Shown piece by piece: positions 27,408 to 34,753 of a stretch of DNA of 64,000 nt. The notes beneath the pieces were generated by a model. It was not told the origin of the DNA. It saw nothing but the letters and a program-made list of their open reading frames with translations, and did not search any database. The position numbers and the translations under genes are program-made. The stretch spans positions 62,001 to 126,000 of the forward strand of contig NZ_JADBGR010000084.1 of NCBI RefSeq assembly GCF_014892515.1, read 5' to 3'. How positions within the stretch are numbered: the stretch's first letter is position 1; each line of letters opens with the position of its first letter. The stretch comes from Myceligenerans pegani (lineage in GTDB: Bacteria; Actinomycetota; Actinomycetes; Actinomycetales; Cellulomonadaceae).

Positions 27408-28151
27408 TCACGGTCCCGCGCAGGTCGCGACGTCCTCGAACGCCGCGGCGTCGGCCAGCATCTCCCGCACGGTGGAGATCGGGACGAGCAGGCTGTCGTC
27501 GTCGGCGGTCTTCGCGTACACGACGCCGATCACCCGGCCCTGGTCGTCCAGCGCCGCCGAGCCGGACGAGCCCGGCTCCACCTTCGCGTCCGTGACGAGT
27601 ACCTCGCCGAGGTTGGCGTTCAGGGGATCCCGGGTCGAGCCGATCACGCGCCCCGAGGAGATGGTCAGCTCCCCGCCGGACGGGTAGCCCGCGATCGTCA
27701 CGTCGTCGCCCTGCTCCGGGTCCGACTCCGCGAGCACGGGGTAGGAGGGCAGCGGGTCGCGGGTGCGGACGATCGCGAGGTCCGCCAGCCCCGCCGTCGC
27801 GGCCGTGCCGACGTCGATGTCACGGCCGTCGTAGGTGCTGACCTGGAGGTTGTCGCTGTCCGCCACCACGTGCTTGTTCGTGATGAGGGTGTACTCGTCG
27901 ATGGCGAAGCCCGACCCGGTCGACAACTCGTCGCACCCCACGTTGCGCACGCGCACGGCCATCCGCTGCACGGCGTCGAACCCGTCCGGCGAGATCGAGT
28001 CGCTGTCCTCGGCCGGCTCCAGGCCGGCCACGGGCGACGGGACGATCTCGCTCGGTACCGGCTCGGGCAGCGGGGGCAGCACGCCACATCCGGCGGTGGT
28101 GACGGCGATCAGTGCGGCGAGCACGGCGGCGGGGCGCGTGCCGCGCCTCAC
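27408..28151 (-). CDS. Trypsin-like serine protease lipoprotein
   Basis: The 247-residue product has a lipoprotein signal with lipobox TTAGC (Cys22), then a chymotrypsin-fold protease with His94 (TNKHVV), Asp124 (LADLAIV) and Ser196 in GSSGS. All three triad positions are present, so it should be active outside the membrane. There is no PDZ domain, unlike HtrA/DegP. The GTG start overlaps the stop of the coiled-coil membrane gene (GTGA), suggesting they act together. The substrate is unknown. Confidence 0.87.
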   Translation of the reverse strand: MRRGTRPAAVLAALIAVTTAGCGVLPPLPEPVPSEIVPSPVAGLEPAEDSDSISPDGFDAVQRMAVRVRNVGCDELSTGSGFAIDEYTLITNKHVVADSDNLQVSTYDGRDIDVGTAATAGLADLAIVRTRDPLPSYPVLAESDPEQGDDVTIAGYPSGGELTISSGRVIGSTRDPLNANLGEVLVTDAKVEPGSSGSAALDDQGRVIGVVYAKTADDDSLLVPISTVREMLADAAAFEDVATCAGP

Positions 28152-28726
28152 GACGCGAGCTCCTGCTGCAGCGCGTCGTTGGCGTCGCTCGCCTTGTCGC
28201 AGAGGTCGCCGACCTGGTTCTTGAAGCGGGTCAGGTCGGCGGCGTCGTAGGCGTCGGCGTCCTCCAGGTAGCCGATGAGCTGATCCTGCGCGTCCACGCA
28301 CTGGCCGAGGGCGACGGCGACCTTGGCGGCCGCCTCGCTGACGCGTGCCTGGTAGTCGAGGTGCTGCCGGGACGCCACGTTCTCGTCCCCGAGCTGCGCC
28401 TTCTCGTTGGCGAGCTCGCTGATCCTGCCGGTCGCGGTGGCCAGTTGATCGCGGGCGGCGGCGAGCTCCGCGTTCGCGCCGTCGAGCTGCTGCTCCAGGG
28501 TCGCGGCCTCGGAGGCGTAGCGATGCGCCTCCGCCTCCCACTCCCCGGCGGTGCGTTGCCACTGCGTCGTGGTCACCCAGAGATAGCCGGCGAGCACGAG
28601 CGCCAGGACCAGCACCGCGGCGAGCCATGGCGCGGCGCCGGCCCGGTGTCTCGGCCCGCCCGCTCCGGACGGCGGGGGCGGCGAGCTGTACCCGGTGGGC
28701 GGCGGGACGGGAGGAGTCGTGGTCAT
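28148..28726 (-). CDS. Membrane-anchored coiled-coil protein, unknown function
   Basis: The 192-residue product has a Pro-rich cytoplasmic N-terminus, one transmembrane helix (about 33-50) and an extracytoplasmic coiled coil (about 62-118, ATLEQQLDGANAELAAARDQ). A helical C-terminal domain with two Cys follows (GQCVDAQ and GDLCDKAS), possibly disulfide-bonded. I do not recognise a family. Translational coupling to the secreted protease suggests a scaffold or regulator for it. That is inference. Confidence 0.78.
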   Translation of the reverse strand: MTTTPPVPPPTGYSSPPPPSGAGGPRHRAGAAPWLAAVLVLALVLAGYLWVTTTQWQRTAGEWEAEAHRYASEAATLEQQLDGANAELAAARDQLATATGRISELANEKAQLGDENVASRQHLDYQARVSEAAAKVAVALGQCVDAQDQLIGYLEDADAYDAADLTRFKNQVGDLCDKASDANDALQQELAS

Positions 28727-28785
28727 GGGCCTACTTCGGTCGCGGACGGGTCAGCCGACGTCGAGGAGGTCGGACGCCGTGGAGG

Positions 28786-29139
28786 TCAGACGACGGAGCC
28801 GGTGTACTTCTCGCCCGGTCCGTCGCCCGGTGCGTCGGGGATGACGGAGGCCTCGCGGAACGCGAGCTGGAGCGAGCGCAGGCCGTCGCGCAGGGAGCGC
28901 GCGTGCTGGTTGCCGATGTCGGGGGCCGACGCCGTCACCAGCGCGGCCAGCGCCGTGATGAGCTTGCGGGCCTCGTCGAGGTCGAGGTGCTCGCTCGCGT
29001 CGTCGCCCTCGGCCAGGCCGCACTTCACGGCGGCGGCGCTCATCAGGTGGACCGCCGCGGTGGTGATGACCTCGACGGCCGCGACGTCGGCGATGTCGCG
29101 GGTCGCGTCGCCGGCGTTCTTCTCGCTGGTGGTGCTCAT
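28786..29139 (-). CDS. DUF1844 family protein
   Basis: The 117-residue all-helical protein matches the DUF1844 pattern: ITTAAVHLMSAAAVKCGL, then DEARKLITALAALVTASA and a helix ending in REAS. The family is widespread in Actinobacteria next to infC, and its function is unknown. It is transcribed divergently from infC. The AAAAGATGG upstream of the ATG can act as a weak ribosome binding site. Confidence 0.85.
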   Translation of the reverse strand: MSTTSEKNAGDATRDIADVAAVEVITTAAVHLMSAAAVKCGLAEGDDASEHLDLDEARKLITALAALVTASAPDIGNQHARSLRDGLRSLQLAFREASVIPDAPGDGPGEKYTGSVV

Positions 29140-29176
29140 GGACCCATCTTTTCATCCGTGGCGCGATACGCTCGCC

Positions 29177-29192
29177 ACTGAAGCGCTTCAGT
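29177..29192. promoter_or_regulatory. Perfect 16-bp palindrome in the DUF1844-infC intergenic region
   Basis: ACTGAAGCGCTTCAGT is a perfect palindrome with an AGCGCT core, similar to LacI-family operators. It lies 38 bases before the DUF1844 start codon and about 180 bases before the infC promoter element, so it more likely controls DUF1844. No matching regulator gene is in the window. Confidence 0.5.
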
Positions 29193-29369
29193 AGTGTTCG
29201 CGAGGTGACGTTCACAAGGGACCCTCGGAAGGTGACGTCCGGACGTCGACGTTCGCGAGGCCGGGCGCGCTGAGGGCGGTGAGAGGCCCGGGCGGATGGT
29301 GCCGCCGGGGCCGCCGCCTCGTGAGCCGCGCGTCACAGCGCCCGCGCTGGGACGGCCGGGGTCGTGCGT

Positions 29370-29600
29370 GCTAATCTGGTCAGCGACCGACCCGGGGACT
29401 CGCTCCCCGGGTGCACCAAGTGGATCCCATCCCACCCGAGTCGCCACCGAGCGCCATGCGCCAACAGTGTCCGGGTCCCGGTCGGGCAGTCGTGTTCGTG
29501 CATCGTGCGGCTCCCCACCCGTGATGGCCTCCGCTTGTGCTCAGGGCGGGGGCCCTTCTCGTTCCTGGTGGTCCACCTGCAACTTCCTAGGAGCATCACC
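29370..29600 (+). promoter_or_regulatory. infC promoter and long leader
   Basis: TAATCT at 29370-29375 is a good -10 element, which gives an untranslated leader of about 220 nt before infC. The leader contains a bulged stem pairing GACTC (29397) and GGGTG with CACCCGAGTC near 29432-29441, and a small GC hairpin at about 29540-29556 followed by TTCTCGTT. A 22-codon open frame lies at 29456-29524. Long structured leaders before infC are common and often sense IF3 or L20; here the mechanism is inferred only. No other gene is seen in 29140-29600. Confidence 0.5.
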
Positions 29601-30497
29601 ATCAGCGAGCCTCGCATCAACGACCGGATCCGTGTTCCCGAGGTCCGGCTCATCGGCCCGGGCGGGGAGCAGGTCGGCGTAGTTGCCACGGCAGTCGCCC
29701 TGAAGCTTGCCCAGGACGCTGACCTCGACCTCGTCGAGGTCGCCCCGAACAGCCGGCCGCCCGTCGCCAAGCTCATGGACTTCGGCAAGTACAAGTACGA
29801 GTCCGACATGAAGGCGCGTGAGGCGCGGCGGAACCAGACGAACACGATCCTCAAGGAGATCCGTTTCCGGCTGAAGATCGATCCGCACGACTACGAGACC
29901 AAGAAGGGTCACGTGGAGCGGTTCCTCTCGGCGGGCGACAAGGTCAAGGTCATGATCATGTTCCGCGGCCGTGAGCAGTCCCGTCCGGAGATGGGCCGGC
30001 GCCTGCTCGAGCGGCTGGCGGACGACGTCGTGGAACTGGGCTTCGTCGAGTCCATGCCGAAGCAGGACGGTCGCAACATGACGATGGTCCTCGGTCCGGT
30101 CAAGAAGAAGGCCGAGACCAAGACCGAGCGTCCGACGAAGCAGCGCGGTCACGAGAAGCTGAGCAAGTCCCAGGCGCGCCGTGCCGCGGAGGCGGCCGAG
30201 GCGGCAGCGGCGGCGGAGACCGAGTCTCCGGCCGAGGACACGGCGAGGACCCCGGCCGCGTCGTCGGGTCCGGCCTCCGCGCCCGCCGCGGCGGCCCCGG
30301 AGCCGGACACCAGGAAGCCCGCGCCGAGGCCGCGCACGGCACCGGCGCCGAAGCCCGCCGCCGCGAAGCCGGCGGCCGCGCCGAAGCCGGCTACCTCGAA
30401 GCCGGCGACCGCCAAGCCTGCCGTGCCGAAGCCCGCCGCGAAGCCCGCGGCTCCCAAGCCGGCCGCGCCGAAGCCGCGTGCGCCACGCAAGGGCTGA
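29601..30497 (+). CDS. infC: Translation initiation factor IF-3 (AUC start codon)
   Basis: IF-3 binds the 30S subunit and checks start-codon pairing. The conserved sequence begins [24 protein letters not shown] at 29589-29593 is seven bases before an ATC codon at 29601, and no ATG or GTG has a fitting site, so translation most likely starts at AUC, like the rare-start autoregulation of other infC genes. GTG codons at about 29568-29571 lack a ribosome binding site. The two IF-3 domains span about 5-170. A 128-residue tail rich in Ala, Pro and Lys (repeats of A-P-K-P-A) follows and is disordered. rpmI and rplT follow in the usual order. Confidence 0.9.
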   Translation: MSEPRINDRIRVPEVRLIGPGGEQVGVVATAVALKLAQDADLDLVEVAPNSRPPVAKLMDFGKYKYESDMKAREARRNQTNTILKEIRFRLKIDPHDYETKKGHVERFLSAGDKVKVMIMFRGREQSRPEMGRRLLERLADDVVELGFVESMPKQDGRNMTMVLGPVKKKAETKTERPTKQRGHEKLSKSQARRAAEAAEAAAAAETESPAEDTARTPAASSGPASAPAAAAPEPDTRKPAPRPRTAPAPKPAAAKPAAAPKPATSKPATAKPAVPKPAAKPAAPKPAAPKPRAPRKG

Positions 30498-30536
30498 GCG
30501 ACAACCACAGACCACCCTGACACCGGGACCGCCTCA

Positions 30537-30565
30537 CCGGGCCCGGTACGCAGTGCCGGGCCCGG
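30537..30565 (+). promoter_or_regulatory. GC hairpin between infC and rpmI
   Basis: CCGGGCCCGG occurs at 30537-30546 and again at 30556-30565. Because it is self-complementary, the two copies form a stem, extended by TA/TG, just before the rpmI ribosome binding site. In other bacteria L20 binds structures in this interval to repress rpmI-rplT. A similar role is possible but unproven. Confidence 0.45.
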
Positions 30566-30598
30566 CGGGCCCGGCCGACATGAGGAGAGACGGCAGTC

Positions 30599-30793
30599 AT
30601 GCCGAAGAACAAGACGCACTCCGGTGCCAAGAAGCGGTTCCGGATCACCGGGAGCGGCCGGGTCATGCGCGAGCAGGCGATGCGCCGCCACTACGCCGAG
30701 CACAAGCCGACCAAGCGCACCCGCCGTCTGGCGATGGACCAGCCGGTCGCCCAGGCCGACGTCAAGAAGATCAAGAAGCTGCTCGGCAAGTGA
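30599..30793 (+). CDS. rpmI: Ribosomal protein bL35
   Basis: The 64-residue basic protein of the large ribosomal subunit has the family start [15 protein letters not shown] and end [18 protein letters not shown] ribosome binding site lies about ten bases before the ATG. It is placed between infC and rplT as in most bacteria. Confidence 0.97.
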   Translation: MPKNKTHSGAKKRFRITGSGRVMREQAMRRHYAEHKPTKRTRRLAMDQPVAQADVKKIKKLLGK

Positions 30794-30860
30794 CCCGCCC
30801 GGCGCCTGAGACGACGGCGCCCCGGACCACTTCCAGCCCGAAGGACACAAGGAGCTACAC

Positions 30861-31244
30861 GTGGCACGCGTGAAGCGGGCGGTCAACGCCCAGAAGAAGC
30901 GTCGTACGACCCTCGAGCGGGCCAGCGGTTATCGCGGCCAGCGCTCGCGCCTCTACCGCAAGGCGAAGGAGCAGGTCACCCACTCGCTGGTCTACAGCTA
31001 CCGCGACCGGAAGGCGCGCAAGGGCGACTTCCGCAAGCTGTGGATCCAGCGCATCAACGCGGCCTCCCGCGCGCAGGGCCTCACCTACAACCGCCTCATC
31101 CAGGGCCTCAAGGCCGCCGGTGTCGAGGTCGACCGCCGCATGCTCGCCGAGCTCGCGGTGAACGACGTGGCCGCGTTCAACGCGCTCGTCCAGGTCGCGA
31201 AGGACGCCCTCCCGGCGGACGTCAACGCCCCGGCCGCGGCCTGA
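30861..31244 (+). CDS. rplT: Ribosomal protein bL20
   Basis: The 127-residue protein binds 23S rRNA early in 50S assembly and can repress its own operon in other bacteria. It matches the family from [26 protein letters not shown] through [20 protein letters not shown]. It starts with GTG after AAGGAG. The C-terminus is slightly longer than usual (Ala/Pro-rich). Confidence 0.97.
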   Translation: MARVKRAVNAQKKRRTTLERASGYRGQRSRLYRKAKEQVTHSLVYSYRDRKARKGDFRKLWIQRINAASRAQGLTYNRLIQGLKAAGVEVDRRMLAELAVNDVAAFNALVQVAKDALPADVNAPAAA

Positions 31245-31246
31245 GG

Positions 31247-32149
31247 TTGACCGAGAACCACCCGGACGCCCGGACGGCGCCCAGCACCTTCGACGTGACG
31301 CTCGCGAATCCGCGGGCGGATCGCGTCAGGCAGGTGCGGGCCCTGTCCGGGCGTTCGGCGCGCTCACGGCACGGGCTGTTCCTGGTGGAGGGGCCGCAGG
31401 GCGTGCGCGAGGCGGTGCGCTGGGCGCCCGACGGGACGGTCCGCGACGTCTATCTCACTGCCGCCGCCGCCGAGCGGTACCCCGAGATCGTGGACGCGGC
31501 GAAGGACAACGCCGCCGGGCAGGCCGCCCGCACCGGGTCCACCGCCGGGACGCTCCGGATCCACGTCGCCACGCCCGAGGTGCTGGCGGCGATGAGCCCG
31601 GACGCGCAGGGCGTGCTTGCGGTGCTGCGCTCGGGGCATGACGAGGCCGGCGCCGCGCTCCCGGCGGCTCGGCTGGTCGCGATCCTGTCCAACGTCCGCG
31701 ACCCGGGCAACGCCGGGACGGTGATCCGTGCCGCCGACGCCGCCGGGGCCGACGCGGTGATCCTCGCCGGCGAGAGCGTCGACGTGCACAACCCGAAAGT
31801 CGTGCGCGCGACGGCGGGCTCGCTGTTCCACCTGCCGGTCGTGACGGGCCGGTCGCTGGCCGACGTCGTCGCGCGGCTCCGTGCGACGGGGTGCCAGGTG
31901 CTGGCCGCGGACGGCGCGGGTGAGCACGACCTGGACGAGCTGCAGGACACCGCCGGGCAGGGACGGAAGCCGGACCTGGCGGGCCCGACCGCGTGGGTGT
32001 TCGGCAACGAGGCGTGGGGGCTGCCGGAGGCGGACCGCGCGCTGGCGGACGCCGTGGTCCGGGTGCCCATCCGCGGGAGAGCGGAGTCGCTCAACCTGGC
32101 GACCGCGGCGGCGGTCTGTCTCTACGCGAGCAGCCGCGCGCAGCGCTGA
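31247..32149 (+). CDS. TrmH/SpoU-family RNA 2'-O-methyltransferase
   Basis: The 300-residue protein has a substrate-binding N-terminal part (SRHGLFLVEGPQGVREA) and a SPOUT methyltransferase domain with motif 1 NVRDPGNAGTVIRAADAAG, motif 2 WVFGNEAWGLP and motif 3 SLNLATAAAVCLY. It should methylate a ribose in rRNA or tRNA using SAM. The position after rplT is typical in Actinobacteria. The start is uncertain: TTG 31247, two bases after the rplT stop, gives the full frame, while GTG 31295 gives a 284-residue protein that still holds all motifs. Confidence 0.88.
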   Translation: MTENHPDARTAPSTFDVTLANPRADRVRQVRALSGRSARSRHGLFLVEGPQGVREAVRWAPDGTVRDVYLTAAAAERYPEIVDAAKDNAAGQAARTGSTAGTLRIHVATPEVLAAMSPDAQGVLAVLRSGHDEAGAALPAARLVAILSNVRDPGNAGTVIRAADAAGADAVILAGESVDVHNPKVVRATAGSLFHLPVVTGRSLADVVARLRATGCQVLAADGAGEHDLDELQDTAGQGRKPDLAGPTAWVFGNEAWGLPEADRALADAVVRVPIRGRAESLNLATAAAVCLYASSRAQR

Positions 32150-32237
32150 CCCGCTGCGCCGATTGCGGCGTCGTCCCCGTGCGGCGTGTCCCGTCCGGCG
32201 TGCCGGTGGTGCCCTGGCCGGGGGGCGCGCCCGCCGA

Positions 32238-32243
32238 TAGCGT
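32238..32243 (+). promoter_or_regulatory. Leaderless-type -10 element for the GerW-like gene
   Basis: TAGCGT ends 6 nt before the ATG at 32250, with no ribosome binding site between. Confidence 0.55.
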
Positions 32244-32249
32244 GGCGCC

Positions 32250-32624
32250 ATGAGATATGTGCCCGATCTGACTCGCATCACCGACGCCGCGGCCGAGCAG
32301 TTCGGCGTGCGGCAGGTCTTCGGCGAGGCGTACGAGCGCGACGGGAAGCTCGTGATCCCCGTCGCGCGCATCTGGAACGGCGCGGGCGGCGGTGGTGGCG
32401 GCGGCGCGGAGGACCACGAGGGCGGCCCCGAGGGCGGCGGCGGGGGCGTCGGGTTCGGCCGCCGCGGCGAGCCCGCGGGCGTCTTCGAGATCGACGACGA
32501 CGGAGCCCGCTGGGTGCCCGCCGTGGATGTGGGCCGGATCGTCCTGGCCGGCCAGATCGCGGCCGTCGCGATCACCGTGGCGGTCTGCTGGGCGGTCTCG
32601 CGGCGCCGGTCCGAGGGCCGGTGA
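32250..32624 (+). CDS. GerW (YtfJ)-like sporulation-family protein
   Basis: The 124-residue product follows the YtfJ/GerW layout: a helix, then FGEAYERDGKLVIPVARI, a long Gly-rich segment (about 45-68), and GFGRRGEPAGVFEIDDDGARWVPAVD. A C-terminal transmembrane helix (about 96-116) ends in Arg residues. In Bacillus the family is linked to spore germination, but homologues are common in non-sporulating Actinobacteria, where the role is unknown. Confidence 0.78.
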   Translation: MRYVPDLTRITDAAAEQFGVRQVFGEAYERDGKLVIPVARIWNGAGGGGGGGAEDHEGGPEGGGGGVGFGRRGEPAGVFEIDDDGARWVPAVDVGRIVLAGQIAAVAITVAVCWAVSRRRSEGR

Positions 32625-32654
32625 AACACCTACCGGTTCCGGCCCGTGCCCGCC

Positions 32655-32660
32655 TAGGAT
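32655..32660 (+). promoter_or_regulatory. Leaderless-type -10 element for thpR
   Basis: TAGGAT ends 6 nt before the GTG at 32667, as before dnaE. Confidence 0.55.
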
Positions 32661-32666
32661 CGATGG

Positions 32667-33338
32667 GTGCGCTTGTTCACGGCGGTCTTCCCGCCCGAGG
32701 GTGTCCTTGACCATCTCGATCTCGCCATCCATGGCGTGACCAGCGTCGGCGCCTCCCCGCGGTGGGTGCCGCGCGAGAACCGGCACGTCACGCTGTCGTT
32801 CTACGCGGACGTGCCGGAGGGTGCCGTGGACGACCTGGTGGAGGAACTCGCGGGGGTCGCCGGCAAGCACGGGCCCCTCGACCTGCGTCTCCGCGGCGCC
32901 GGATCGTTCGGCAGCCGGGTCCTGTGGATCGGGGTCGACGGCGACGTGGGCACGCTGCGCGACCTCGCCGAGGACTGTCTCGCCGCGTCCCCGCGCGAGG
33001 TCCCCGAGGACGTCAAGCCACATCGCCCGCATCTCACGATCGCGCGGGCCCGGGCCGGGCAGGTGCGTCCGCCGCGCGGCCGGGACCGCTGGGGCAAGCG
33101 GCGGAGCGCCTACGACGGCGGCCGTGGTGGCGGCCGGGCGGCGACGTCCTCCGAGGTCGTCCGGGATCGTTTCGCGGGTGCCCGGTCCGAGCTGGAGCCC
33201 GCCGCGCACGCGCTGTCGGTGTACGCCGGGCCGCCGTGGCCGGTCGGGGAGTTCGCGCTCGTGCAGTCCCGCCCCGGCGAGGGCGCCCAGGGCGGGCCGC
33301 GGTACACCGTCCTGGAGACGTTCGACCTGCGGGGCTGA
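32667..33338 (+). CDS. thpR: RNA 2',3'-cyclic phosphodiesterase (2'-5' RNA ligase family)
   Basis: The 223-residue 2H phosphoesterase has both catalytic HxTx motifs: His40-Val-Thr42 and His122-Leu-Thr124. Members open 2',3'-cyclic phosphates and can join tRNA halves in vitro. A charged Arg/Gly-rich insertion at about 130-157 separates the second motif from the last strands. The GTG start is set by the -10 element six bases upstream. Confidence 0.88.
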   Translation: MRLFTAVFPPEGVLDHLDLAIHGVTSVGASPRWVPRENRHVTLSFYADVPEGAVDDLVEELAGVAGKHGPLDLRLRGAGSFGSRVLWIGVDGDVGTLRDLAEDCLAASPREVPEDVKPHRPHLTIARARAGQVRPPRGRDRWGKRRSAYDGGRGGGRAATSSEVVRDRFAGARSELEPAAHALSVYAGPPWPVGEFALVQSRPGEGAQGGPRYTVLETFDLRG

Positions 33339-33567
33339 CGTCTCAGGCGCGCGGCCACGACACGGCAGGTAATAGTGTGCCAAGCGTGCCGCGACCCATA
33401 CCGGCGTGACGAGCGCGGGTGGGTTGTGCCAGGATGATCGGCATGCAGGCGCGTGATCACCGATTTACCGGGCCCGTCAGGGGCCTAGTGGTGCGCGCTG
33501 TTCGCGTGTGCTGATCGTCGCGCGATTCCTCCCTGTGGATGGAGCGACCGGGGCCGTGGCGGGCATC

Positions 33568-34752
<1,185 letters not shown>

Positions 34753-34753
34753 C

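Noticed and set aside
29364-29600. Upstream ATG extension of IF-3 (79 extra residues)
   Set aside because: It begins within the -10 element and encodes Cys/Arg/Pro-rich sequence unlike IF-3. The Shine-Dalgarno sequence points to ATC at 29601.
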